Source of the DNA: an uncultured Lachnospira sp.
GTDB taxonomy: Bacteria; Bacillota; Clostridia; Lachnospirales; Lachnospiraceae
Reading direction: 5' to 3'
Length of the DNA stretch: 64,000 nucleotides
Assembly: GCA_934343805.1 (NCBI GenBank)
Contig: CAKRIN010000007.1
Coordinates: 41,902 to 105,901, forward strand
How positions within the stretch are numbered: position 1 is the first letter of the stretch; each line of letters starts with the position of its first letter. This document shows positions 43,293 through 52,199 of this stretch, one piece after another. The position numbers and the translations under genes are program-made. The notes beneath the pieces are model-generated. The model was not told where the DNA came from. It saw nothing but the letters and a program-made list of their open reading frames with translations, and did not search any database.

Positions 43293-46200
43293 ATGCCAAA
43301 GAATGAGAGTATTAAGAAAGTATTAGTTATAGGTTCTGGTCCAATCGTTATTGGTCAGGCAGCAGAATTTGACTATGCCGGAACACAGGCATGTCGTTCT
43401 CTTAAAGAAGAAGGAATTGAAGTAGTATTGGTTAATTCTAACCCTGCTACTATTATGACAGATAAAGATATTGCTGATGAAGTATATATCGAGCCTCTTA
43501 CAGTTGAAGCATTAAAGCAGATTATCTTAAAGGAAAAGCCAGATAGTATTTTACCTACACTTGGTGGACAGGCTGGACTTAACCTTGCAATGGAAATTGC
43601 AGAAACAGGATTCCTTGAGGAGCATAATGTAAAGCTTATTGGTACAACTGCACTTACAATCAAGAAGGCAGAAGATCGTCTTATGTTCAAGGAAACTATG
43701 GAAAAGATTGGTGAGCCATGTGCACCTTCACTTGTTGTTAATAATGTTGAAGATGGTGAAGCATTTGCAGCCAAGATTGGTTATCCTGTAGTTCTTCGTC
43801 CTGCTTACACACTTGGCGGAAGCGGTGGTGGTATCGCTAACAATGTACAGGAATTAAGAGAAATCCTTGAAAATGGTCTGAGACTTTCAAGAGTTGGTGA
43901 AGTTCTTGTTGAGCGTTGTATCGCAGGCTGGAAGGAAATTGAATACGAAGTAATGCGTGACAGCAACGGAACATGTATTACTATCTGTAACATGGAAAAT
44001 ATTGACCCTGTTGGTGTTCATACAGGTGACAGTATCGTAGTTGCTCCTTCACAGACACTTTCAGATAAGGAATATCAGATGCTTAGAACATCTGCTCTTA
44101 AGATTATAGATGAACTTGGTATCACAGGTGGTTGTAATGTACAGTATGCACTTCATCCAGACAGCTTTGAATATTGCGTAATCGAAGTTAACCCTCGAGT
44201 AAGCCGTTCATCAGCATTGGCTTCTAAGGCAACAGGTTATCCTATTGCTAAGGTTGCTGCTAAGATTGCACTTGGATATACACTTGATGAAATTAAGAAT
44301 GCAGTTACAGGAAAGACATATGCAAGTTTTGAGCCAGCGCTTGATTACTGCGTAGTTAAGATTCCTAGACTTCCATTTGATAAATTTATATCAGCTAAGA
44401 GAACATTAACAACTCAGATGAAGGCTACAGGTGAGGTTATGAGTATTTCTGATAACTTCGAGGGTGGTCTTATGAAAGCTATCCGTTCTCTTGAACAGCA
44501 TGTTGACAGCCTTATGTCATATGATTTTACAGGACTTACAGATGAAGAACTTCTTGAAGAACTCGCAATTGTAGATGACAGAAGAATCTGGAAGATTGCT
44601 GAAGGTTTAAGAAGACATATTTCGGCAGCCAAGATGCATGATATTACTAAGATCGATTTATGGTTTATTGATAAGCTCCAGATTATTGTAGATATGGAGA
44701 ATGCACTTAAGAGAGGACCTCTTACAGAGAGCCTTTTAAGAGAAGCTAAGAGAATTGAATTCCCTGATAATGTTATCGGTGATTTAACAGGTCATACAGA
44801 AAGAGAGATCAAGGAATTAAGAGACAAGTATAATATACATGCAGCATTTAAGATGGTTGATACATGTGCTGCTGAGTTTGCTGCAACAACACCATATTAT
44901 TACTCAGTATATGGAAGTGAAAATGAAGCTGTAGAAACTAAGAATAAGAAGAAAGTTCTTGTACTTGGTTCTGGTCCAATCAGAATTGGTCAGGGTATTG
45001 AGTTTGATTTCTGTTCAGTTCATTGTACATGGGCATTCAAGAAGGAAGGTTTTGAAACAATTATCATTAACAATAACCCAGAGACAGTATCTACTGACTT
45101 TGATATTGCTGATAAGCTTTATTTTGAGCCACTTACAGCTGAAGATGTTGAATCAATCGTAGATTTCGAGAAGCCTGACGGAGCAGTTGTTCAGTTTGGT
45201 GGACAGACAGCTATTAAGCTTACAGAAGCACTTATGAAGATGGGAGTTCCTATTCTTGGAACTAAGGCAGAAGATGTTGATGCTGCCGAAGATAGAGAGC
45301 TTTTTGATGAGATACTTGAGCAGACACAGATTCCAAGAGCTAAGGGTCAGACTGTATTCACAGTTGAGGAAGCTCTTAAGGCTGCCAATGAACTTGGATA
45401 TCCTGTACTTGTAAGACCTTCATATGTACTTGGTGGACAGGGTATGCAGATTGCGGTATCTGATGAAGATGTAGTTGAATTCATGAACATCATCAACAGA
45501 ATTAAGCAGGATCACCCAATCCTTGTTGATAAGTACCTTATGGGTAAGGAAATCGAAGTTGATGCTGTATGCGATGGTCAGGATATTCTTATTCCTGGTA
45601 TCATGGAGCATATTGAGAGAGCCGGTATCCACTCAGGAGACAGTATTTCAGTATATCCTGCTAAGTCAATATCACCTAAGATTGTTGATATGATTGAAGA
45701 TTATACAGGAAGACTTGCAAGAGCACTTCATGTAAAGGGTATGATTAACATTCAGTTTATCGTATATAATGACCAGGTATATGTAATTGAGGTAAATCCT
45801 CGTTCAAGCCGTACAGTACCATACATCAGCAAGGTTACAGGTATTCCGATTGTCAAGCTTGCTACACAGGTTATTATTGGAAAGACAATTAAGGAATTAG
45901 GATATGAGCCTGGACTTCAGAAGGCAGCAGATTACTATGCTATCAAGATGCCGGTATTCTCATTTGAGAAGATCAGAGGCGCTGATATCAGCCTTGGACC
46001 AGAAATGAAGTCTACAGGTGAGTGTCTTGGCATATCTAAGAGCTTTGATGAGGCACTTTACAAAGCATTTGAGGGAGCTGGAATCAGACTTCCAAAGCAT
46101 AAGCAGATTATCATGACTCTTGCAGATAAGGATAAGCAGGATGGTATTGATATTGCACAGAGATTTGAGGCACTTGGTTATAAGATATATGCTTCAAGAG

Positions 46201-46511
46201 GAACTGCTAAGGTTCTTAAAGAAAATGGTGTACATGCAATACAGGTTAATAAGATTGGACAGGAAGCACCTACACTTCTTGATCTTATCTTGGAGCATAA
46301 GATTGACCTTGTAATTGATACACCAGAGAGCGGTATTGAGAGAGCCAAGGACGGATTCCTTATCAGAAGATATGCTATCGAGACAGGCGTTCACTGCCTT
46401 ACAAGTCTTGATACAGCCCATGCACTTATTTCAAGTCTTGAGCATGCATTTAATAATCAGGAATTATCCATAGTTGATATTGCCCAGATTGATAATCGTG
46501 GCAATAATTAG
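43293..46511 (+). CDS. carB: Carbamoyl-phosphate synthase large subunit
   Basis: 1072 residues, standard size. Two homologous ATP-grasp halves: VLVIGSGPIVIGQAAEFDYA with PAYTLGGSGGGIA in the first, and VLVLGSGPIRIGQGIEFDFC with PSYVLGGQGMQIA in the second; metal sites EVNPRVSRSSALASKATGYP and EVNPRSSRTVPYISKVTGIP. The last 130 residues are the MGS-like allosteric domain (SRGTAKVLKENGV), where UMP, IMP or ornithine bind in relatives. Makes carbamoyl phosphate from bicarbonate, ammonia and two ATP. No pyr or arg genes adjoin. Confidence 0.97.
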   Translation: MPKNESIKKVLVIGSGPIVIGQAAEFDYAGTQACRSLKEEGIEVVLVNSNPATIMTDKDIADEVYIEPLTVEALKQIILKEKPDSILPTLGGQAGLNLAMEIAETGFLEEHNVKLIGTTALTIKKAEDRLMFKETMEKIGEPCAPSLVVNNVEDGEAFAAKIGYPVVLRPAYTLGGSGGGIANNVQELREILENGLRLSRVGEVLVERCIAGWKEIEYEVMRDSNGTCITICNMENIDPVGVHTGDSIVVAPSQTLSDKEYQMLRTSALKIIDELGITGGCNVQYALHPDSFEYCVIEVNPRVSRSSALASKATGYPIAKVAAKIALGYTLDEIKNAVTGKTYASFEPALDYCVVKIPRLPFDKFISAKRTLTTQMKATGEVMSISDNFEGGLMKAIRSLEQHVDSLMSYDFTGLTDEELLEELAIVDDRRIWKIAEGLRRHISAAKMHDITKIDLWFIDKLQIIVDMENALKRGPLTESLLREAKRIEFPDNVIGDLTGHTEREIKELRDKYNIHAAFKMVDTCAAEFAATTPYYYSVYGSENEAVETKNKKKVLVLGSGPIRIGQGIEFDFCSVHCTWAFKKEGFETIIINNNPETVSTDFDIADKLYFEPLTAEDVESIVDFEKPDGAVVQFGGQTAIKLTEALMKMGVPILGTKAEDVDAAEDRELFDEILEQTQIPRAKGQTVFTVEEALKAANELGYPVLVRPSYVLGGQGMQIAVSDEDVVEFMNIINRIKQDHPILVDKYLMGKEIEVDAVCDGQDILIPGIMEHIERAGIHSGDSISVYPAKSISPKIVDMIEDYTGRLARALHVKGMINIQFIVYNDQVYVIEVNPRSSRTVPYISKVTGIPIVKLATQVIIGKTIKELGYEPGLQKAADYYAIKMPVFSFEKIRGADISLGPEMKSTGECLGISKSFDEALYKAFEGAGIRLPKHKQIIMTLADKDKQDGIDIAQRFEALGYKIYASRGTAKVLKENGVHAIQVNKIGQEAPTLLDLILEHKIDLVIDTPESGIERAKDGFLIRRYAIETGVHCLTSLDTAHALISSLEHAFNNQELSIVDIAQIDNRGNN

Positions 46512-46560
46512 CCTGTATTGTGATATATTGTTTATGTGGTAAAGTAAAAATATTAAACAT

Positions 46561-46597
46561 TAAAAGAGAGTGGTGTAATAGCCACTCTCTTTTCTTG
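46561..46597 (+). terminator. Intrinsic terminator after carAB
   Basis: AAAAGAGAGTGG / CCACTCTCTTTT (46562-46573 with 46582-46593), T-rich tail. Its end overlaps the -35 of the next gene's promoter. Confidence 0.88.
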
Positions 46598-46623
46598 ACC
46601 TCATTTATATTATTAGGTATAAT
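46595..46623 (+). promoter_or_regulatory. Promoter of the NSS transporter
   Basis: TTGACC (46595-46600), 17-bp spacer, TATAAT (46618-46623), 33 bp before the start codon. Confidence 0.68.
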
Positions 46624-46656
46624 TAATAAATATATTAAAAAAAGAAAGGTTATGAA

Positions 46657-48057
46657 ATGAACGAAAAACGTAATTCATTCGGAGGCTCTATAGGGTTTGT
46701 TCTTGCAGCTGCGGGTAGTGCTGTAGGACTAGGTAACATATGGAGATTTCCTTATCTGGCAGCTAAAGATGGAGGGGGATTATTCCTTGTTATTTACATT
46801 GTTTTAGCATTAACATTTGGATTTACACTACTCACAACAGAAATTGCTATTGGCAGAAAGACCAGGCAGAGTCCGCTTACAGCATATGGTGCGCTTAAGA
46901 AAAAATGGAAACCATTAGGTATTATCGCATGTATTGTACCTGTAATGATTTTTCCGTATTATGTAACAATAGGTGGATGGGTACTTAAGTATCTTTTAGT
47001 ATATATTACAGGTAATGGTCATGCAGCAGCACAGGACGGATATTTTTCAGGATTTATTGGAGAGACTGCAGAGCCAATTATAATGATGCTTATATTTACT
47101 GTAATAGTAGCATTTATTATATTCAGAGGAGTTAATAAAGGTATTGAATCTTCTTCTAAGATTATTATGCCATTACTTGTTATTCTGGTTCTTGGTGTAT
47201 CAGTGTATTCGCTTACAATTAAATATACAGATATTGATGGAACAACAAGAACGGGATTACAGGGATTAGGTGCTTATGTTATTCCTAATATGAAGGGAAT
47301 TACTGTAAAACAGTTCTGTACAGTTCTTATGGATGCTATGGGACAGCTTTTCTACAGCTTAAGTGTTGCCATGGGTATTATGATTGCATATGGCTCGTAT
47401 GTAAGTGATGATGCTAATATTGGAAAGTCAATTAATCAGATTGAGATATTTGATACTATAGTTGCTTTCCTTGCAGGTGTAATGATTATTCCAGCTGTAT
47501 TTGTATTTATGGGAAGAGACGGAATGACTGCATCAGGTCCAAGCCTTATGTTTGTATCACTTCCTAAGGTGTTTGATTCTATGGGATTTGCCGGTAATGT
47601 AATAGGAACGATATTCTTTGCAATGGTTTTCTTTGCAGCTCTTACTAGTGCTGTTTCTATTATGGAAGCAATTGTTTCAAGCTTTATGGATGAATTCCAT
47701 GTTACAAGAAACAAGGCTACAGCTATAGAAACAGTTGTTGGAATTATAGTGGCTGTTATTGTGTGTCTTGGATATAATAAATTATTATTTGATATTAAGC
47801 TTCCTAATGGGGTACATGCACAGATACTTGATATTATGGATTATATAAGTAATAATGTGCTTATGCCTATTGTATCAATAGGAACATGTATTCTTATCGG
47901 ATGGGTACTTAAGCCGGAAACAGTAATAAATGAAGTCGAAAAGAACGGCGAAAAGATGGGAAGAAGAAAGTTATATATTGTAATGGTTAAATGGATAACT
48001 CCAATTCTTCTATTCCTCTTATTACTTAAGTCATTAGGAATACTTACAATTATTTAA
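46657..48057 (+). CDS. Neurotransmitter:sodium symporter (NSS) family transporter
   Basis: 466 residues, about eleven or twelve membrane helices. TM1 has the signature GSAVGLGNIWRFPYLAAKDG, whose unwound part holds Na+ and substrate in LeuT; TM6 region and YVTIGGWVLKY, FYSLSVAMGIMIAYGSY fit the family. Imports an amino acid or related compound with Na+; substrate not determinable. Own promoter, and a lipoprotein gene 42 bp downstream that resembles an asparaginase without catalytic residues, so an amino-acid (amide) role for the pair is an attractive guess. Confidence 0.93.
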   Translation: MNEKRNSFGGSIGFVLAAAGSAVGLGNIWRFPYLAAKDGGGLFLVIYIVLALTFGFTLLTTEIAIGRKTRQSPLTAYGALKKKWKPLGIIACIVPVMIFPYYVTIGGWVLKYLLVYITGNGHAAAQDGYFSGFIGETAEPIIMMLIFTVIVAFIIFRGVNKGIESSSKIIMPLLVILVLGVSVYSLTIKYTDIDGTTRTGLQGLGAYVIPNMKGITVKQFCTVLMDAMGQLFYSLSVAMGIMIAYGSYVSDDANIGKSINQIEIFDTIVAFLAGVMIIPAVFVFMGRDGMTASGPSLMFVSLPKVFDSMGFAGNVIGTIFFAMVFFAALTSAVSIMEAIVSSFMDEFHVTRNKATAIETVVGIIVAVIVCLGYNKLLFDIKLPNGVHAQILDIMDYISNNVLMPIVSIGTCILIGWVLKPETVINEVEKNGEKMGRRKLYIVMVKWITPILLFLLLLKSLGILTII

Positions 48058-48099
48058 ATAAACACAACATAAAGTGATATATCTGTAAGAGGTTAGTAT

Positions 48100-48981
48100 A
48101 TGATAAGAAAAAAATGCTGTGTAGTCGCTGGATTATCTCTCGTTATATCAGTGATGGCTGCAGGATGCAGCAATGTGGTTAAGAATCCTATGCAATACAT
48201 AATGAACGAGGACGAAACCAGGCAGGCAGATAAAACAAAAGAATCTGAAAGTTCAGATGACAATGAGCAGAAAGAAACATCAGAAGAACAGACAACTAAA
48301 GAAGTATGTATACTTGGTACAGATAAAAGAACGGACTATTCCTCTAAAGCAATGGTGTCGATTGCGCAGGAGATCAATCAGAAGCTTGAAGATGATTCAG
48401 TTAAAGGGGTTATTTTGCTTCAGGACAAGAATTATATTGAAGATATGTCATATTTCCTTTCGCTTACAGTAAAGGATGATAAGCCTCTGATAATTATACC
48501 TTGTGATTATGAAGAAAATGAACCTGTAGAATATGTTAATCAGGCTAAGGCATATATAGCTGATAGTAAAGCTGATGTAGTATTGCCAGAGAATGTTATT
48601 CTTAATCACAATACATCAGTTTATTATGATATTTCGGGAGTTAAAGACCTGCCTGATGTAACTATAATATATGATTATGCTGGCAGCACAGGAGATGATT
48701 ACATACGTGCAATTAATAAATGTGATGGTGCCGTAATTGTATCATTTTCAGATGCAGCAGAAGTATCATATGCATATGATGAATATCTGTCTGATAAAAA
48801 TATTATACCTACAGTGATAGCATGCGAAATAGCTGATACAGGCTCAATAGAAGAAAAAGAGTATAATTCAGATGTATCTTATACTAATATCAGCCCATCT
48901 AAAGCAAGACTGCTACTGATGCTTTCTCTTAATTCAAAGGAAAACCAGGAGCAGAGAAATAAAGCATTTCAACAGAATTAA
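48100..48981 (+). CDS. Asparaginase-like lipoprotein lacking catalytic residues
   Basis: 293 residues. Lipobox MAAGC (Cys 23), an acidic Lys/Glu/Asp/Ser linker (to about 65), then a region following type II L-asparaginase order: VKGVILLQDKNYIEDMSYFL at the place of VxGVVITHGTDTLEETAYFL, LTVKDDKPLIIIP for LTVxxxKPVVxxG, VTIIYDYAGSTGDDYIRAI for VxIxYxYxGxDxxxxxA, CDGAVIVSF for GxGxV, and ISPSKARLLLMLSL for LNPxKARILLMLAL. The N-terminal catalytic Thr segment and the TDT motif are replaced. Probably a non-enzymatic surface binding protein. The assignment rests on my motif alignment only. Confidence 0.62.
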   Translation: MIRKKCCVVAGLSLVISVMAAGCSNVVKNPMQYIMNEDETRQADKTKESESSDDNEQKETSEEQTTKEVCILGTDKRTDYSSKAMVSIAQEINQKLEDDSVKGVILLQDKNYIEDMSYFLSLTVKDDKPLIIIPCDYEENEPVEYVNQAKAYIADSKADVVLPENVILNHNTSVYYDISGVKDLPDVTIIYDYAGSTGDDYIRAINKCDGAVIVSFSDAAEVSYAYDEYLSDKNIIPTVIACEIADTGSIEEKEYNSDVSYTNISPSKARLLLMLSLNSKENQEQRNKAFQQN

Positions 48982-49053
48982 CTGTGTTGAAAGCTGTGAT
49001 TGAGTGTGATATTCTATACAGAGAAGATATTTACAAATGGATTGGAGATTATA

Positions 49054-50010
49054 ATGGATTCGATTAAAGCACAGGATATTATAAGACATATTTTGAAGGA
49101 TGAAGATAAGGGCTGTGAATATATTAAAGGAATGTCTCTTACAGATGGAGTTGAGGTTCTTACAAAGATTCTTCCAGAACTGATAAGCAAGGCTGAGGAA
49201 AAGAAGAATGTTAATGATATTGGTTATTTTAACAGTGTTGGAGTAATATATCGTAAGCTTGTAGTAGAAAAGCTTTTTAATGCAGAACATTTGTGGACAA
49301 TCTATTGCAACAGCACAGGATATCCTTATATGCTGGATGGAGATATAGTTGTATTATATGATTATACATCACATAGTAAGGTTGAAGAGCAGCTTAAAAA
49401 ATATGGATATGATATTACACTTGGCATAGAGGATAAGGAATCTGCCCTTTATGAAATTGGTCATATGTACAGAAATGGATATAAGAATGTAAGATTTATA
49501 GATGGCAGAGATAATATGCTTGTAGTTCCAAGAGAGGAAATTGCCTCATTTGATAAGTTTTTCAAGGAAGATTATGTTACCAATCCTGGATTACAGAGTG
49601 CGTTAATAGCATATTTCCAGGAGTATAGAAAGACTGGCAAACAGTCAGATAAGGCAATGTTACTTGGAACTAAAGAGTCAGAAGTTAAGATTGCGCTAAG
49701 AAATGCTGATTATATGGTGCCATGTACTAAAGAAGAAAGTGATGATGAGGTATCAATTGCGCATCCTTATGTAGATATTACTGATAAAGTTCCACATAAT
49801 GATGGAGAACAGATACTTGCACTGCCGGTTTTCACAGATGGATTTGAGATGGAAAAGTGCTACACAGGTAAACATGAGAATATGTTATATAATTATATGG
49901 AATTATTAAAATCTGTTAAAGAGATAGGAGCATCTGGAATAGTTATTAATCCGTTAGGAGTAAGTTATTATGTTCCGGTTGATATTATGAAACAGATTGT
50001 TACTTTATAA
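49054..50010 (+). CDS. SseB-like domain protein
   Basis: 318 residues from ATG 49054 (RBS ggag 49044-49047). No signal or membrane span. The C-terminal 110 residues (ILALPVFTDGFEMEKCYT... IVINPLGVSYYVPVDIMKQI) fit the SseB N-domain pattern (VxxPVxTsxxeL...gxxxNPxgxxxxlxxd). The N-terminal half (IIRHILKDEDKGCEYIKGMS...) is not recognised. SseB family proteins are cytoplasmic and of uncertain function. Followed 40 bp later by cheX, perhaps in one transcript. Confidence 0.62.
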   Translation: MDSIKAQDIIRHILKDEDKGCEYIKGMSLTDGVEVLTKILPELISKAEEKKNVNDIGYFNSVGVIYRKLVVEKLFNAEHLWTIYCNSTGYPYMLDGDIVVLYDYTSHSKVEEQLKKYGYDITLGIEDKESALYEIGHMYRNGYKNVRFIDGRDNMLVVPREEIASFDKFFKEDYVTNPGLQSALIAYFQEYRKTGKQSDKAMLLGTKESEVKIALRNADYMVPCTKEESDDEVSIAHPYVDITDKVPHNDGEQILALPVFTDGFEMEKCYTGKHENMLYNYMELLKSVKEIGASGIVINPLGVSYYVPVDIMKQIVTL

Positions 50011-50050
50011 TTAACTATGTTATATGACAGCTTATAACGGAGGTATGATT

Positions 50051-50527
50051 ATGGCAGAGATGAATGTTGATTATATTAATCCTTTTCTTAAAGCTGCGAT
50101 ATCAATAATAAAAGATGCATGTCAGGTTGAACTTAAAGTTGGCAAGCCGTATGCCAGTTCAATTAATTTTACAGATGATACTGTAATTATACTGATTGGT
50201 GTAACAGGCGAGATGCGTGGACAGGTAGTTTTGTCTATGCATGTGGATAAAGCATGTGATATTGCTTCCAGAATGATGATGGGAATGCCAGTTGAGCAGC
50301 TTGACGATATGGCTACAAGTGCAATAAGTGAGCTTGGAAATATGATAATGGGTAATGCCGCAACGATATTCTCAACAAAGAATATTGGAATTGATATAAC
50401 ACCGCCAACGGTTGGAAGAGGTTCGGGAAAGATTGATACATTATATTCCAAAAATATCGTGATACCATTATTGCAGGATAATGATGAGGTATTTATTGAA
50501 ATGAATATTGCAATGAAAATTGGCTAG
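50051..50527 (+). CDS. cheX: CheX-type chemotaxis phosphatase
   Basis: 158 residues from ATG 50051 (RBS cggaggt 50038-50044). MNVDYINPFLKAAISIIKDA at the N terminus and the active-site helix MATSAISELGNMIMGNAATI contain the ExxN pair that removes phosphate from CheY-P in the CheC/CheX/FliY family, and one such helix means CheX rather than CheC. MRGQVVLSM and the beta-rich C terminus also fit. Other chemotaxis genes are not nearby. A terminator follows. Confidence 0.88.
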   Translation: MAEMNVDYINPFLKAAISIIKDACQVELKVGKPYASSINFTDDTVIILIGVTGEMRGQVVLSMHVDKACDIASRMMMGMPVEQLDDMATSAISELGNMIMGNAATIFSTKNIGIDITPPTVGRGSGKIDTLYSKNIVIPLLQDNDEVFIEMNIAMKIG

Positions 50528-50548
50528 AATTATTATTAAAGTAATGAT

Positions 50549-50584
50549 AGGACACACTGGTATATGCTGGTGTGTCCTTTTATA
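50549..50584 (+). terminator. Intrinsic terminator after cheX
   Basis: AGGACACAC / GTGTGTCCT (50549-50557 with 50570-50578), followed by TTTTAT. Confidence 0.8.
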
Positions 50585-50615
50585 AGCTGAAAAATATGAA
50601 TCAGGGAGGAGTAAT

Positions 50616-51983
50616 ATGGACAGGGTATATATTGCTATAGATCTTAAGTCTTTTTATGCAAGTGTTGAGTGTGTTGAAAGACGTAAAGACCCTCTTACTG
50701 CTAATCTTGTTGTTGCAGATGCGTCAAGAACTTCTAAGACTATATGCCTTGCGGTTACTCCATCATTGAAAAAATATGGATTATCAGGACGAAGCAGACT
50801 TTTTGAGGTTGAACAGAAAGTTAATGAAATAGAGAAGACTACAGGCGAGAAAATTAGTTATGAGATTGCAGTCCCAAGGATGGGATTATATATTGAATAT
50901 TCATCAAGAATATATTCAATTTATCTTAAATATTTTAGTAAAGATGATATAACGGTATATAGTATAGATGAGGTATTCATAGATGCTACGGATTATATGA
51001 GATTATATAATATGTCAGCAAGAGAACTTACAGAAAAGGTTATTGAGGAAGTATATGATGAAACTGGTATAACAGCAACAGCAGGCATAGCACCTAATCT
51101 ATATCTGTGTAAAGTTGCTATGGATATAGTTGCCAAGCATATTCAGGCTGACAGTAAAGGTGTGCGTATTGCAGATCTGAGCGTAACCGATTATAGAAAA
51201 ATGCTATGGACGCATACGCCAATCACTGATTTCTGGAGAGTTGGACCTGGTATAGCAAAACAGCTTGAAAGACATGGAATCAGGACAATGGGGGATATTG
51301 CAAGAATGTCTCTGGAAGATGAAGACTGGCTCTATAAGAAATTTGGTGTGGATGCAGAGATTCTTATAGATCACGCATGGGGATATGAACCATGCACAAT
51401 TGCAGATATTAAGAAATATAAGCCTAAGGCGAGCAGCCTGTGTTCAGGACAGGTGTTAAAAGAGCCATACACATTTGAAGATGCGAGAATTGTAGTTGGA
51501 GAGATGGCAGATGAGCTTGCTTTGGATTTAGTTGATAAAGGTCTTGTGACAGATTCTATTGCGTTAAATGTAACTTATGACAGGGTAAATGTTGATAAAG
51601 GAACTTACAATGGTGAAATCCATGTAGACAGATATGGAAGAGAAGTTCCACAGGGACTTAACAAATCTGTTTCGCTTACGACATATACATCTTCATCAAA
51701 ACAGTTAAGAGATGCTTTTCTTAATATATATGATAAATACACTAACAGAAAGCTGTATATCAGAAAGTTAAATCTTACAGTTGCCAATCTTACTAATGAA
51801 GGATTTCAGCAGTTTGATATGTTTACAGATCAGACACAGCTTGAACGCGAAAAGAAGATGCAGCATGCAATGCTTGATATTAAGAAAAAATACGGCAAGA
51901 ATGCGGTGATGAAAGCTAATAATCTGCAGAGCAAGGCAACCGCAATTGAAAGAAACGGCCAGATTGGAGGTCACAGGGCATAG
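50616..51983 (+). CDS. Y-family DNA polymerase (UmuC/UvrX type)
   Basis: 455 residues. Palm motifs: IAIDLKSFYASVECVERRKD with the first catalytic Asp, and YSIDEVFIDATDY with the catalytic Asp/Glu; TAGIAPNLYLCKVAMDIVAK and a little-finger domain after about residue 240. The DLKSFYASVEC start and CLAVTPSLKKYG region match the UvrX/UmuC-like branch rather than canonical DinB (DMDxFFAxVE). Mistake-prone bypass of DNA damage. A 70-residue partner of a YolD-like kind follows 3 bp later, the usual pairing in Firmicutes. No LexA box was seen in the short leader. Confidence 0.9.
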   Translation: MDRVYIAIDLKSFYASVECVERRKDPLTANLVVADASRTSKTICLAVTPSLKKYGLSGRSRLFEVEQKVNEIEKTTGEKISYEIAVPRMGLYIEYSSRIYSIYLKYFSKDDITVYSIDEVFIDATDYMRLYNMSARELTEKVIEEVYDETGITATAGIAPNLYLCKVAMDIVAKHIQADSKGVRIADLSVTDYRKMLWTHTPITDFWRVGPGIAKQLERHGIRTMGDIARMSLEDEDWLYKKFGVDAEILIDHAWGYEPCTIADIKKYKPKASSLCSGQVLKEPYTFEDARIVVGEMADELALDLVDKGLVTDSIALNVTYDRVNVDKGTYNGEIHVDRYGREVPQGLNKSVSLTTYTSSSKQLRDAFLNIYDKYTNRKLYIRKLNLTVANLTNEGFQQFDMFTDQTQLEREKKMQHAMLDIKKKYGKNAVMKANNLQSKATAIERNGQIGGHRA

Positions 51984-51986
51984 CTT

Positions 51987-52199
51987 ATGGGAAAATATGA
52001 TGATATAATCAATATAAAATGGCCAGTACCGAGTAAAAGACCTAGAATGGATATGGAAAGCAGAGCCAAGATATTCTTACCCTTCTCAGCATTGAAGGGA
52101 CTTGGCAATGCTATTGACGAGCAGAATAAAACTAAAGATAATATGAAAGAGTACGAATATTTTGACGAGGAGAATAAGGGAGAAGAATTTTATGAGTAA
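51987..52199 (+). CDS. YolD-like small protein, polymerase partner
   Basis: 70 residues. MGKYDDIINIKWPVPSKRPR then MDMESRAKIFLPFSALKGL matches the small-protein family found after UvrX/UmuC-like genes in Clostridia (YDDIIxLxxxxSxxxPxMSMxxRAAQFxPFAAL). Acidic tail NKGEEFYE. No RBS closely upstream, so translation is probably coupled. Role presumably in DNA damage tolerance or its control (inference from the constant linkage). Confidence 0.72.
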   Translation: MGKYDDIINIKWPVPSKRPRMDMESRAKIFLPFSALKGLGNAIDEQNKTKDNMKEYEYFDEENKGEEFYE

